Origin: Bacteroidales bacterium UBA1800
GTDB taxonomy: Bacteria > Bacteroidota > Bacteroidia > Bacteroidales > VadinHA17
Assembly (NCBI GenBank): GCA_002319915.1
Contig: DCFQ01000050.1
Location: forward strand, 4,852-68,851
Reading direction: 5' to 3'
DNA: 64,000 nucleotides
The stretch's first letter is position 1. Every line of letters starts with the position of its first letter. A model generated the notes under the pieces. The model saw nothing but the letters and a program-made list of their open reading frames with translations, did no database searches and was not told where the DNA came from. Positions 45,331-54,125 of the stretch are shown here, in pieces. Both the position numbers and the translations under genes were made by a program.

Positions 45331-46539
45331 ATGATGAATATCCCTTTTTTGATTTTGCTCCAGCTTATTGCCATAACCGGTAGTGTTCCCGCCACGAAGG
45401 TTCCGGATAAAGGTTTCCGGAACCCCACAGTACTCTTGTACCAGGGAATATTTACCAAAGACGGAAAGTATCCTGAGATCCTGCTTAATAATATCGCCTC
45501 AGAGTATACCGATGCGGGCCTTTTAATAACCGGGACCGACACGATTGTCCGGCTTAATAAGTTCTATGCCCTCGGGGAGAGATCCATCAGGTACCATCTG
45601 AGGCTCTCCGGTGATGCAGTCGCTGTTTTTCAAAGCCATACTGGTGACTTCAGGGTCCTCGTCGACATGCACGAACGATCAGTTTCTGTTGAAACAAGCC
45701 CGGTGACGAAAAGGGAATTCCCCTTCCTTGATCCCGGCCATGAATATATAGTTGAAATTTATCACCTCTACCAGGTTGCGAAGGTCAGGATCATTGATGT
45801 ATTTTCCGGTGAGTCCGGAGAAATTCAGGTAGTCCTGGATGGAACTGGCGGGTGTGGTGCCGGGGCCGTTCAGGAAGGATTTCATGTTGGGCTACAGTGG
45901 GATTACTACTGCTTTGGCCTGCAGAAAGGAACCAGCATGCTAGTGCGCCGGATCAGCGTTCTCTCGGCCAGGTGCGGCCTTACCTTACTGATATACGGCG
46001 ATTCCGTTACCCAGCCCGAAGGTTACTTCCCAACCAGTGATTTCGGGAATTCCTGGACGCAGCTTATAATTAAGAACATCAGCGGGGGAGCCATATCATG
46101 CGGCCGGGGAGGAGGGCGGATCGATATGATCATGGAATGCATAAAGAACGAGCTTCCGTATGTAAAGGCCAGGTATGTAATGGTTACAATAGGAACCAAC
46201 GGAGGCAATACAGAAGAAAATTTAAGCGAGCTTGTCGAATATATTGAATCCCAGGGGTCAGTTGCTATCCTTAATAATGTCCCGTGCAACGAAAGCGGGA
46301 CACAGATTGAGATAAACACGCTAATTGAAAAGGTACGAAGGAAATACGGGCTGAACGGATGCAGGTTCGACCTGGTTACATCTTTGAACCACGACGGGAA
46401 AGAAGTTGATAAGAGCACTATGTGGTATGAAGATTACAGCAAGAGCTATGGATGGCACATTTACCATCATCCGAATGTAAAGGGATCCCGGTTGATGTTT
46501 ATACGCACACTGATTGATGTGCCGGCGATCTATGAATAA
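45331..46539 (+). CDS. Exported SGNH-family hydrolase (probable carbohydrate esterase)
   Basis: A 402-residue protein with an N-terminal signal segment. Residues about 25-205 form a beta-rich domain, followed by an SGNH/GDSL hydrolase domain. The nucleophile is Ser225 in LLIYGDSVTQ, block II Gly is in CGRGGGR, block III Asn is in TIGTNGG, and the terminal His lies in YHHPNVKGS. Such enzymes in PULs usually remove acetyl or other acyl groups from polysaccharides, helping GH78 and partners. The exact ester is unknown. It follows rhaT after 125 bases and precedes the alpha/beta hydrolase by 17. Confidence 0.82.
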   Translation: MMNIPFLILLQLIAITGSVPATKVPDKGFRNPTVLLYQGIFTKDGKYPEILLNNIASEYTDAGLLITGTDTIVRLNKFYALGERSIRYHLRLSGDAVAVFQSHTGDFRVLVDMHERSVSVETSPVTKREFPFLDPGHEYIVEIYHLYQVAKVRIIDVFSGESGEIQVVLDGTGGCGAGAVQEGFHVGLQWDYYCFGLQKGTSMLVRRISVLSARCGLTLLIYGDSVTQPEGYFPTSDFGNSWTQLIIKNISGGAISCGRGGGRIDMIMECIKNELPYVKARYVMVTIGTNGGNTEENLSELVEYIESQGSVAILNNVPCNESGTQIEINTLIEKVRRKYGLNGCRFDLVTSLNHDGKEVDKSTMWYEDYSKSYGWHIYHHPNVKGSRLMFIRTLIDVPAIYE

Positions 46540-46556
46540 CCGATAAACGTTACTAA

Positions 46557-47882
46557 ATGAAAATCAGGAAATTGGCCGTTTCAGTCCGGGTTCTCCTCCT
46601 GTCGGCCCTATATTGCCAGGCATTCAGCCTGTGCTCAGCGGTTCAGCAGGACAGCCTGGCACGGCTATGGAATGGCAATGTTATAAAAATAACAATAACA
46701 GGGCAATCGTACCCGTTCGACCGTGCGGACTACGGTGTCTTCATCCCGGGAGGAGTAAGGCGGATCCGGGGAGTCCTGATACATCAGCATGGTTGCGGAA
46801 TGGAACGGTTCGGGATCACAATACCTTATGATATCCAATACCAGGCTTTTGCAAAGAAATGGGGACTTGCCATCATGGAACCGGTGCTGTACGGCAATTG
46901 CGGTGGCTGGCGGGATCCGGAATCCGGGTCCGGGAAGGCATTGGTGGAGGCGCTTAAGAGAGCCGCAACCCTCTCGGGTCATAAGGAGCTCAACAGCGTG
47001 CCGTGGCTTCTGTGGGGACATTCAGGCGGCGGCTACTGGACCCTTGCCATGATGAAGAACTTCCCGGATAGGATCCTTGCCGTATTCAGCTATTCCCCTG
47101 CATTTGATCCCCAATGGCCGTATCCCGCGGAGGTAGCAAAAATACCCCTGATGATCAGGTATGCAGGGAATAACGACTGCAAATCAAACGGTACCTCCTG
47201 CCGCGAGACAGCGATCCATGCGTTCAGCAAGCTGAGAAAGATGAATGCCCCCGTAAGCATCGCCTCCAATCCTGACCAGAATCACAATTTCAGCTTCGTG
47301 CGGTATATGGCTTTACCATTTTTCGAATCGGTGCTGTTGCAAAGGCTGCCGGGGAAAGCCTCCCGCGAAATGAGGGCGCTGGATAATGCAGGAACGTGGT
47401 TCGGCGATACGGCGACTTTCCGGGTATTCAGGTCGGACCTCTTTCAGGGTGACAGGGAAGCAGCATGCCTTTTTCCTGATTCTGCTTCAGCGGCAAAATG
47501 GAAAGAATATGTGACGACAGGTACGGTTTCCGACAAGACTCCGCCTCCCGCTCCATTTGACCTTTGCATCGGTCAGGTTGCCGATTCCCTGGTGATAAAA
47601 TGGAAAGCTGATGCCGATATAGAGTCGGGGATCAAATATTTCGAGATCTTTGATGACGGGAAACCAGCCGGCAGGTTGCCTGAAAAAGGTTCTTTCCAGA
47701 CTTTTGATACAAACGGGGACAATGCGATCCCAAAATTGGTCCCGGAGATGAAATACGCTCTCATCGAAAAGGGAAAAGGACGGAAGGTGATTTCTGTAAG
47801 GGCGGTCAACCATTTTGATCTTGGATCGGGGCAGACAGCAGCTTTGTTCCACGTGCGGGCTTTGAAGAAACACTTAAGATAA
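46557..47882 (+). CDS. Exported alpha/beta hydrolase with C-terminal FN3-like domain
   Basis: A 441-residue protein with a signal segment at about 8-28. The alpha/beta-hydrolase domain (about 50-280) has a VLIHQHGCGM oxyanion segment and nucleophile Ser156 in LLWGHSGGGYW. A late histidine lies in NPDQNHNFSF. The last 110 residues, beginning DKTPPPAPFDLCIG, look like a fibronectin type III-like module. It is probably a second esterase of the PUL (acetyl or aryl ester), but the substrate is not shown by sequence. Peptidase and lyase members of the fold are possible alternatives. Confidence 0.75.
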   Translation: MKIRKLAVSVRVLLLSALYCQAFSLCSAVQQDSLARLWNGNVIKITITGQSYPFDRADYGVFIPGGVRRIRGVLIHQHGCGMERFGITIPYDIQYQAFAKKWGLAIMEPVLYGNCGGWRDPESGSGKALVEALKRAATLSGHKELNSVPWLLWGHSGGGYWTLAMMKNFPDRILAVFSYSPAFDPQWPYPAEVAKIPLMIRYAGNNDCKSNGTSCRETAIHAFSKLRKMNAPVSIASNPDQNHNFSFVRYMALPFFESVLLQRLPGKASREMRALDNAGTWFGDTATFRVFRSDLFQGDREAACLFPDSASAAKWKEYVTTGTVSDKTPPPAPFDLCIGQVADSLVIKWKADADIESGIKYFEIFDDGKPAGRLPEKGSFQTFDTNGDNAIPKLVPEMKYALIEKGKGRKVISVRAVNHFDLGSGQTAALFHVRALKKHLR

Positions 47883-47986
47883 GGAGAGAGAACTGAATAC
47901 TGAATTGATGCACGCGCGGGACCACATCACCGCAATTATCGGCATGATCTGCTGCAAAAACAACAAACCTGTAATTCACGGAACAT

Positions 47987-49459
47987 ATGGAAAACAAATC
48001 ATTCCTTGCCTTTGATATCGGCGCAACCAGCGGACGATCAATCATCGGCACGATCATCGGCGGACGGCTGCAGATAAAAGAGCTGACCCGGTTTCCGAAC
48101 CAGATGCTGCAATTAGGGGATCATTATCACTGGAATATCTTTTCAATTTACGAAAACATTAAACTGGCGCTTTCGGCTGCAAAACAGACCGGTGACAATA
48201 TAATTTCGATAGGGATCGATACCTGGGGAGTCGATTTTGCCCTGGTGGCAAAGGACGGGTCTATCCTAGGCCTGCCTTATGCATATCGTGATCCTCACAC
48301 CGACGGCATGCCGGAGAAATTCTTCAGGAGCATTCCCCGCAGCGAAGTTTATGGTCTTACCGGCATCCAGGTAATGAATTTCAACAGTCTTTACCAGCTG
48401 TTTGCTCTGAAAGAGGGTTCCAGTTCCGTCCTGGACGCTGCCTCGGAAATGCTGTTCATGCCGGATGCGCTGTCATATCTTCTTACCGGGAACAAAGTGG
48501 TCGAGTACACTATCGCCTCCACCTCACAGATACTGAACCCGAAATCCAGGCAATTCGAATCCCGGCTGCTCGATGCCGCAGGTGTTTCGGATTCAATCCT
48601 GGGAAAGCTTGTAATGCCCGGCCACCGGGTGGGTCTGCTCAGCGATGTCCTTGCAGAAGAATCCGGCATGGGCAAGATACCTGTCATAGCCGTTGCCGGC
48701 CATGATACCGCCTCGGCCATTGCCTCTGTCCCTGCTGAGGATGGGCATTTTGCCTACCTGAGCTCGGGCACATGGTCCCTCATGGGGATTGAGACGGACG
48801 AAGCAATAATCAACGATGATACATTCAGGCTCAACCTTACCAATGAGGGGGGAGTCGAGGGGAAAACCTGCCTGCTGAAGAATATCACGGGAATGTGGCT
48901 GCTCGAGCAATGCCTCGCTGAATGGAAAAAAGACGGGGTAAGTTACTCCTATGATAAGCTGCTTGAAATGACTGAGTCGGCCGCTCCGTTCAAATCCATG
49001 ATCGATCCTGATGATCCGTCGTTTGCCAACCCCGCAGGTATGACATCGGCGATAGCGGCATTTTGCAAGGCCACCGGGCAGGCGGTTCCTTCAGCCCATG
49101 CGGAGTTTGTCCGTTGCATTTTCGAAAGTCTGTCCCTGAAATACAAAAAGGTTCTGGGGGAAATAGCCGGCATAGCTCCCTTCTCCATAAACAAGCTTCA
49201 TGTCATGGGAGGTGGTTCAAAGAATAGCCTGCTTAACCAGTGGAGTGCCAATGCGACCGGGATCCCGGTTATTTCGGGCCCTTCGGAAGCGACCGCGATC
49301 GGGAATATCATGATCCAGGCAAAGGCGGCAGGATGCGTTGGCTCATTGCAGGAGATGCGCCGCATAATCCGCGAATCGGTCACTCTCAGGGAATTCATCC
49401 CCGCCGGGACGGATACCTGGGATGAGCCATTTGAAAGGTTCAGGAAGCTTGCGGTTTGA
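47987..49459 (+). CDS. rhaB: Rhamnulokinase
   Basis: FGGY-family kinase that phosphorylates L-rhamnulose to L-rhamnulose 1-phosphate. The N-terminal phosphate-binding loop is AFDIGATSGRSIIG, and the family block IGIDTWGVDFALV with PYAYRDPHTDGM is diagnostic. The second domain has AVAGHDTASAIASVPA and SSGTWSLMG, and the C-terminal block is HVMGGGSKNSLLNQW. At 490 residues it is complete. It closes the rhamnose locus; no aldolase gene follows. Confidence 0.95.
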   Translation: MENKSFLAFDIGATSGRSIIGTIIGGRLQIKELTRFPNQMLQLGDHYHWNIFSIYENIKLALSAAKQTGDNIISIGIDTWGVDFALVAKDGSILGLPYAYRDPHTDGMPEKFFRSIPRSEVYGLTGIQVMNFNSLYQLFALKEGSSSVLDAASEMLFMPDALSYLLTGNKVVEYTIASTSQILNPKSRQFESRLLDAAGVSDSILGKLVMPGHRVGLLSDVLAEESGMGKIPVIAVAGHDTASAIASVPAEDGHFAYLSSGTWSLMGIETDEAIINDDTFRLNLTNEGGVEGKTCLLKNITGMWLLEQCLAEWKKDGVSYSYDKLLEMTESAAPFKSMIDPDDPSFANPAGMTSAIAAFCKATGQAVPSAHAEFVRCIFESLSLKYKKVLGEIAGIAPFSINKLHVMGGGSKNSLLNQWSANATGIPVISGPSEATAIGNIMIQAKAAGCVGSLQEMRRIIRESVTLREFIPAGTDTWDEPFERFRKLAV

Positions 49460-49493
49460 TATACCGCCTGGCGTCCCATATCGACATATAATC

Positions 49494-49520
49494 AAAAAGG
49501 GGCAGTTGTATCTGCCCCTT
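49494..49520 (-). terminator. Terminator of tRNA-Pro, possibly also of rhaB
   Basis: AAGGGGCAG / CTGCCCCTT stem with a 6-base loop. On the minus strand it is followed by TTT, giving a terminator right after the tRNA. In the plus direction it may end the rhaB transcript. Confidence 0.75.
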
Positions 49521-49525
49521 GTCTG

Positions 49526-49599
49526 TCGGGGTGGCCAGACTCGAACTGGCGGCCCCTAGCACCCCATGCTAGTGCGCTAGCCAACTGCGCCACACCCCG
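49526..49599 (-). tRNA. tRNA-Pro (anticodon GGG)
   Basis: A 74-base cloverleaf. The acceptor stem is CGGGGTG / CACCCCG with discriminator A. The D arm is GCGC/GCGC, and the anticodon arm is CTAGC-ATGGGGT-GCTAG with anticodon GGG. The T arm is GCCAG-TTCGAGT-CTGGC. CCA is not encoded. It reads proline codons CCC and CCU. Confidence 0.97.
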
Positions 49600-49663
49600 G
49601 TCATATTCTTCTTTTATCCGGCGACCTTCACATGCTGTGTAAAGGCTTCCCGCCATTGCCCTG

Positions 49664-49694
49664 CAAAAATAATCAACTATTCCGATTCTGCAAA
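49664..49694 (-). promoter_or_regulatory. tRNA-Pro promoter, Bacteroidota type
   Basis: On the minus strand TTTG (49691-49694), 19 bases, then TATTTTTG (49664-49671), an exact match to the housekeeping consensus. Transcription would start near 49658, giving a leader of about 58 bases before the mature tRNA. Confidence 0.7.
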
Positions 49695-49747
49695 TCACCT
49701 CAGTGCTATTCAGTGCCTTTGAAGATGCGAACTATCCCATAAATAGT

Positions 49748-49755
49748 TATATTTG
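49748..49755 (+). promoter_or_regulatory. Possible -7 element of the exported DUF362 gene
   Basis: TATATTTG matches TAnnTTTG, 23 bases before the ATG. The nearest TTTG is 26 bases upstream, too far for a normal -33 box. Confidence 0.35.
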
Positions 49756-49778
49756 GGAACACCACATCAAAACATGCC

Positions 49779-50945
49779 ATGAAACGAAAACCTTTGAGCC
49801 GCAGACAGTTTGTGTCGATTATAAGCGCCGGGAGCGCATTGCTTGCAGTAAATCCGCTCGCAGCACGGCCATCTGCCAGGTCTAGGCAGGAATCAAAGCC
49901 TGCAACCAATATTGCAGACGCCGCAAAAACACCCCGGAAACCAGGTTCAATGCCTGGAAAATTCCCCGGGAAGGTCGTCATGACAGCCAACTCAAGGTCG
50001 GTGGTGAATGATGAGCCCGTTGAAGCTGAAGCCTACCTGATGCTCCAGACCGCAATCACCAGGCTTTCGGGCAAAAAAGACCTGAAATCGGCATGGAGGA
50101 CATTTGTGAAGCCGGGCGAGAAAATTGGGCTCAAGGTTAACCCTGTCGCGGGGAAGCTCCTCTCAACCAGCCACGCAGTGGTGAAATCGGTTGTGAGACA
50201 ATTAACGGAAAGCGGTATAAAAAAGGAAGATATTATTATCTGGGACAGGAGGATGCCCGATCTGAAAGATACCGGGTTCACTTCAGAGAATTATCCGGGA
50301 ATCAAGATCCTGGCCACCGAAGTCCAGGATGAGAATGGGTCGTTTGTCGATGCCTCTGGAAAATTCCACTCTGAGAAGATTATCGACAGGGACTGGTATT
50401 ACTGGGCCGATGAGGAAGGTGTGTACGATGCCGAAACGATGCCATACATGGTCAATGGCGGGAAGTACTCCTATTTCACGGGAATCGTCACAAAAGAGGT
50501 CGATAAGATTATCAACATCCCGATTCTCAAAAATGCCGGCGGCTCGGTAACTAATGCAATGAAAAACCTTGCCTTCGGATCAATCTCAAATACCGGACGC
50601 CTTCATACCCACCTTTGGAACGAAACATGCGCTGAGGTCTGTGCATTTTCGCCGATCCGCGATAAAGTGGTTCTCAATATCTGTGATGCCCTGCGCGGAT
50701 GCTTCAATGGGGGGCCGGCGGCTAACCCGCAGTTCATCTGCAACTACAATGCGTTGCTTGTTTCCACTGATCCGGTCGCCATGGACAGGATCGGCTATGA
50801 TATTATCGCTGCAAAAAGGATCAGGGAAGGAATCCAGAAGGCCCCGGCACCCGAATCCCTGAAATTTCTTGCAATGGGCACATCCCTCGGACTGGGAGTG
50901 TCCGACAGGACAAAGATCGCGCTCGATACGGTTGACCTAGGCTGA
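49779..50945 (+). CDS. Tat-exported DUF362 protein
   Basis: A 388-residue protein with a twin-arginine signal (SRRQFVSIISAGSALLAV), so it is exported folded. The body is a DUF362 domain: GEKIGLKVNPVAGKLLSTSHAVVKSVVRQL, DIIIWDRRM, INIPILKNAGGSVTNAMKNLAFGSISNTGRLH, then VLNICDALRGCFNGGP. No ferredoxin cysteines are present, unlike the DUF362 gene at 1793. Tat export implies a bound cofactor or metal, which is inference. It is followed by an exported DUF6599-like gene 84 bases on; I infer the two work together. Confidence 0.85.
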   Translation: MKRKPLSRRQFVSIISAGSALLAVNPLAARPSARSRQESKPATNIADAAKTPRKPGSMPGKFPGKVVMTANSRSVVNDEPVEAEAYLMLQTAITRLSGKKDLKSAWRTFVKPGEKIGLKVNPVAGKLLSTSHAVVKSVVRQLTESGIKKEDIIIWDRRMPDLKDTGFTSENYPGIKILATEVQDENGSFVDASGKFHSEKIIDRDWYYWADEEGVYDAETMPYMVNGGKYSYFTGIVTKEVDKIINIPILKNAGGSVTNAMKNLAFGSISNTGRLHTHLWNETCAEVCAFSPIRDKVVLNICDALRGCFNGGPAANPQFICNYNALLVSTDPVAMDRIGYDIIAAKRIREGIQKAPAPESLKFLAMGTSLGLGVSDRTKIALDTVDLG

Positions 50946-51029
50946 GTGGGATCCATCCGGGCTCCCGGATTTTATGTTCATGGAAATTTCGGGGAACCGG
51001 TATTTAATGCTTTATGGGAAAATTGACTC

Positions 51030-51839
51030 ATGAGTAGATTCTTTGCATCGGTAGTTATATTAACGATCCTGACGGCGTTCAAACTGCCTGCACAGGAATC
51101 ATTTCCGGCTTTTGACTTACCCCTGCCCGGAGGTGGTAAGCTGCTGAACACCCGTACATTCAATGGTCCATCCCTTTTCGGGTACATGGACGGCGGAGCT
51201 GAGCTTTACCTTGAGTACGGATTCTCAGGCGCGATGATCTGTGAGCTCGGATATGACGGCGAAAAAATTAAAGCCGAGATATTTAAGATGAAAGGAGTGG
51301 AGGAAGCTTTCGGAATATACTCGGTCTCAAAATTCAACTGCAAATCAGATCCCCTGACCGCACGGTACGCATGCCAGACTAAATACCAGCTGCAATTCTG
51401 CAAGGGGCCTTATTATGTCAGCATTATTTCCGGAGGCGGAACAAGTGCCGACAGTGTGCGAATGATAACCATCGCAAATGAAATATCCGGGAAAATAGCT
51501 GACCCTGAAATTAATTTGAAGGAATATCTTCCATCAGCTTCAGATGAGGAGATCCGTCATGACTGCGTTCTTGTGAAGGGGAAGCTGGGCATAGTGAACG
51601 GAGCCCCTGACCTGGAGGATTATTTTGCAGGCATCAGTGGTTACACGGCCCTCATCGTGAAAAAACCGGGGGAGAGAATAATATTAGTCAGGTTTGGTGA
51701 CAGTGAATCCGAGGATAAATTCCTCGAACTTCACAAATGGGGCATTCTCCGGCCGGAAGAGGGAACCAGGCAGATGCCGGGCGGGGAACGGGTGCAGCTG
51801 CTTCAAAAGGATCACCTGTATATTATAATTCCGGACTGA
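51030..51839 (+). CDS. Exported protein, DUF6599-like
   Basis: A 269-residue protein with a signal peptide (about 1-21, ending LPAQ). The motif FGYMDGGAELYLEYGF near residue 50-65 and EIFKMKGVEEAFGIYSVSK are what I associate with the DUF6599 family. No catalytic function is known to me. It follows the Tat-exported DUF362 gene on the same strand, so a joint envelope role is plausible. The family label rests on recall of these motifs and should be treated as tentative. Confidence 0.65.
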   Translation: MSRFFASVVILTILTAFKLPAQESFPAFDLPLPGGGKLLNTRTFNGPSLFGYMDGGAELYLEYGFSGAMICELGYDGEKIKAEIFKMKGVEEAFGIYSVSKFNCKSDPLTARYACQTKYQLQFCKGPYYVSIISGGGTSADSVRMITIANEISGKIADPEINLKEYLPSASDEEIRHDCVLVKGKLGIVNGAPDLEDYFAGISGYTALIVKKPGERIILVRFGDSESEDKFLELHKWGILRPEEGTRQMPGGERVQLLQKDHLYIIIPD

Positions 51840-51893
51840 ATGGCAGCCGGAATTAGCATTTGCATTTATTCTGCCTGAACTGGCAAAAAGTGG

Positions 51894-51921
51894 TTGAAAG
51901 ACAAAAAAGTGAATAATTTTG
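51894..51921 (+). promoter_or_regulatory. Probable trxB promoter
   Basis: TAATTTTG (51914-51921) fits the -7 consensus. A TTG at 51894-51896 lies 17 bases upstream, slightly closer than the usual 19-21. Confidence 0.45.
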
Positions 51922-51947
51922 CAATTTGAATTCAAATCTGGGAAGTA

Positions 51948-52946
51948 ATGGAACTTTTTAAGCATCTGGAAATTAAAAATGAAAACCAACCGCAGGACAT
52001 TAAATCCACCGAAAAGGTAAGATGTCTTATCATTGGCTCCGGACCGGCGGGATACACAGCAGCGATCTATACCGCAAGGGCAAACCTTCGTCCTGTTCTT
52101 TATACCGGGCTCCAAATGGGAGGGCAGCTCACAACAACCACTGAGGTGGAGAACTTCCCCGGCTACCCGGATGGGATTTCCGGGCAGGCGCTCATGGAAG
52201 ATCTTAAAAGACAGGCTGAAAGGTTTGGGACTGATGTCAGGTTCGGTACGGTTACCGACGTTGATTTCACCGGTCCCGTTCACGAGGTCATAGTGGACGG
52301 GGAGAAGATGATCGAAGCAAATGCCGTCATTATAGCGACAGGCGCAACAGCCATGTATCTCGGCCTTGAGGCCGAAACCAGGTACGCCGGGATGGGAGTC
52401 TCAGCCTGTGCCACGTGCGACGGATTCTTTTATAAGGGGAAGGATGTTGCTGTAGTCGGAGGGGGAGATACTGCCGCCGAAGAGGCTACATATCTTGCAG
52501 GTATCTGCCGCAAAGTTTACCTGATCGTTCGCCGGAACGAGCTTCGCGCCTCAAAGGTTATGCAAAGGGAAGTCCTCAATACACCGAATATTGAGATCAT
52601 GTTTCAACACCAGGCAATCGACCTGTTCGGTGAAAACGGCGTTGAAGGGGCGGTCCTGGTGAAAAAAAAGGGAACTCCTGAGGAGGAGATCGTGAAGCTT
52701 AAGATCGATGGTTTCTTCCTCGCAATCGGGCATAAACCCAATTCGGAGGTGTTCAGCAAATTCATCGAGACAGACCAGGTCGGGTATCTTAAGACAATCC
52801 CTGGCACGACTAAAACACATGTCCCCGGTGTGTTTGCTGCCGGCGACGTGCAGGATCCTGTCTACAGGCAGGCGGTTTCAGCGGCAGGCACAGGCTGCAT
52901 GGCAGCCATAGATGCAGAACGTTACCTGGCAGAAATCCATAAGTAA
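51948..52946 (+). CDS. trxB: Thioredoxin-disulfide reductase
   Basis: NADPH-dependent flavoenzyme that reduces thioredoxin. FAD-binding motif IIGSGPAGYTAAIYTARA starts at about residue 28. The redox pair is Cys154/Cys157 in SACATCDGFF, and the NADPH motif is VVGGGDTAAEEA. GVFAAGDVQDPVYRQAVSAAGTGC closes the FAD domain. The 332-residue chain has a slightly extended N-terminus (about 20 residues before the first strand). It appears monocistronic. Confidence 0.96.
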   Translation: MELFKHLEIKNENQPQDIKSTEKVRCLIIGSGPAGYTAAIYTARANLRPVLYTGLQMGGQLTTTTEVENFPGYPDGISGQALMEDLKRQAERFGTDVRFGTVTDVDFTGPVHEVIVDGEKMIEANAVIIATGATAMYLGLEAETRYAGMGVSACATCDGFFYKGKDVAVVGGGDTAAEEATYLAGICRKVYLIVRRNELRASKVMQREVLNTPNIEIMFQHQAIDLFGENGVEGAVLVKKKGTPEEEIVKLKIDGFFLAIGHKPNSEVFSKFIETDQVGYLKTIPGTTKTHVPGVFAAGDVQDPVYRQAVSAAGTGCMAAIDAERYLAEIHK

Positions 52947-52953
52947 GCATTCC

Positions 52954-53022
52954 TCAGTGTCTCCTCAGTGCTCTCTGTGAAACCTGAAGAACTTACACAG
53001 AGGATCACAGGGGAGACACAGA
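52954..53022. repeat. Long imperfect inverted repeat, REP-like
   Basis: Left arm 52954-52979 and right arm 52996-53022 are near-complements over about 26 bases (arms end CTCTGTG / CACAGAG), with a 16-base loop. It lies between trxB and the AHSA1 gene. The CTCAGTG-CTCTGTG style sequence resembles extragenic repeats I associate with environmental Bacteroidota; it would form a strong RNA hairpin that could also terminate trxB. Confidence 0.55.
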
Positions 53023-53044
53023 GGACACCGAGAACTATACCGAG

Positions 53045-53431
53045 ATGAAAACATTCCAAAAGAGCTACCGGATCAATGCAGAGCCTTCCGACGTTTACTC
53101 TGCCCTTACCAACCCCAAAACAATTGAGCTGTGGTCAGGATACCCTGCGGAGATGTCTGTTGAACCGGGGTCCGAGTTTTCACTGTGGGAGGGAGACATA
53201 ACAGGAAGGAACATCGAATTTGAAGAGAACAGGAAGGTGGTTCAGGAATGGTATTTCGGGGACCAGCCCGAAAAATCCATAGTGACCATAAACATCAGGC
53301 CTGACGGAGAATCATCGGTCGTAACAGTGGAGCAGACCAATATACCTGACGAGGAATTTGCGGGTATTGCGGAGGGGTGGCGTGAATATTATATAGGTGC
53401 GATAATAGGTTTTTTCAACCCTAATTTTTAG
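53045..53431 (+). CDS. AHSA1/SRPBCC-domain protein
   Basis: A 128-residue cytoplasmic START-like (SRPBCC) protein of the Aha1 C-terminal type. The N-terminal YRINAEPSDVYSALTNPKTIELWSG and the middle FSLWEGDITGRNIEFEENRKVVQEW are typical. The final LGWREYY-like region reads AEGWREYYIGAIIGFF. Bacterial members bind small hydrophobic ligands or act as co-chaperone relatives; the ligand here is unknown. The 3' end overlaps the convergent TorD-like gene by 11 bases. Confidence 0.85.
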   Translation: MKTFQKSYRINAEPSDVYSALTNPKTIELWSGYPAEMSVEPGSEFSLWEGDITGRNIEFEENRKVVQEWYFGDQPEKSIVTINIRPDGESSVVTVEQTNIPDEEFAGIAEGWREYYIGAIIGFFNPNF

Positions 53432-54125
53432 ATATGCCAGGCTTACCGGCGTCATTGTTCCCGTCAAGAAGCCTGTAAATATCCTCGCAGCTGGCATAAA
53501 TCAGCGAAGCTATTCCCTTGTAGCAGTCGGTCATGGCTTTTTCCTGGACATCACTGTTCCACGACGGCAGCCACGTAAAGAGGTGTTCATCTATAAACCG
53601 CCTGATCTCATTCTTCATCTCGACCTGACACGCCTCATCATCGAAGCTGATATATTTGTCTGTAAGAAGTGTGAGAAACAGGAGCTCGATCCCCAGATGG
53701 TCATCCTGGATATTGTAACGCGACCGGAATTTCCATCCGTAAGCGTTGTAGAAATCGGTGACGGACTCGGACGCTGCTCCGTTCCTTTGATCAGTCAAAT
53801 GCGATGACTTGAACGGAGGGGCAAGCAACTCCCCGGAGCTCGAAAAGAGCCTCCTGAAGTCGTCCTGAAGCAGCTTTGTGCAAAATGCCAGGTTTCTGCA
53901 CGACTCCCTCAGCCTGGAGGCAGCTTCGATAAATCTTGGATTTCCGCTTGAAACCGGGAGGCTTTTAACAATTCCGTTGGTAATGAAATCATTTACGCAC
54001 TCCTCCGCAGGTTCATACATTATCATGCTGCCTGCAAAATAAAGCAGCATATTATAACCCTTCAGGATATTGTTCTGATCCGATTTGACTATGACTGACA
54101 TATTGCGATTTTCCAGGTTTTTCAT
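53421..54125 (-). CDS. TorD/DmsD-family chaperone-like protein
   Basis: A 234-residue all-helical protein. The motif DFYNAYGWKFRSRYNIQDDHLGIELLFLTLL near residue 130-155 matches the Y-x-x-F/DHL-x-x-EL signature of TorD-type chaperones. These bind Tat signals and help insert molybdenum cofactor into redox enzymes. No molybdoenzyme gene is in the window, so its client is elsewhere, or it is another Tat substrate such as the DUF362 protein 3 kb away (speculative). A start at 54101 (second Met) is also possible. Confidence 0.72.
   Translation of the reverse strand: MKNLENRNMSVIVKSDQNNILKGYNMLLYFAGSMIMYEPAEECVNDFITNGIVKSLPVSSGNPRFIEAASRLRESCRNLAFCTKLLQDDFRRLFSSSGELLAPPFKSSHLTDQRNGAASESVTDFYNAYGWKFRSRYNIQDDHLGIELLFLTLLTDKYISFDDEACQVEMKNEIRRFIDEHLFTWLPSWNSDVQEKAMTDCYKGIASLIYASCEDIYRLLDGNNDAGKPGISKN

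Noticed and set aside
49703..49885. 60-residue plus-strand frame overlapping the start of the DUF362 gene
   Set aside because: It runs out of frame over the Tat signal region of the real gene and lacks a ribosome site.
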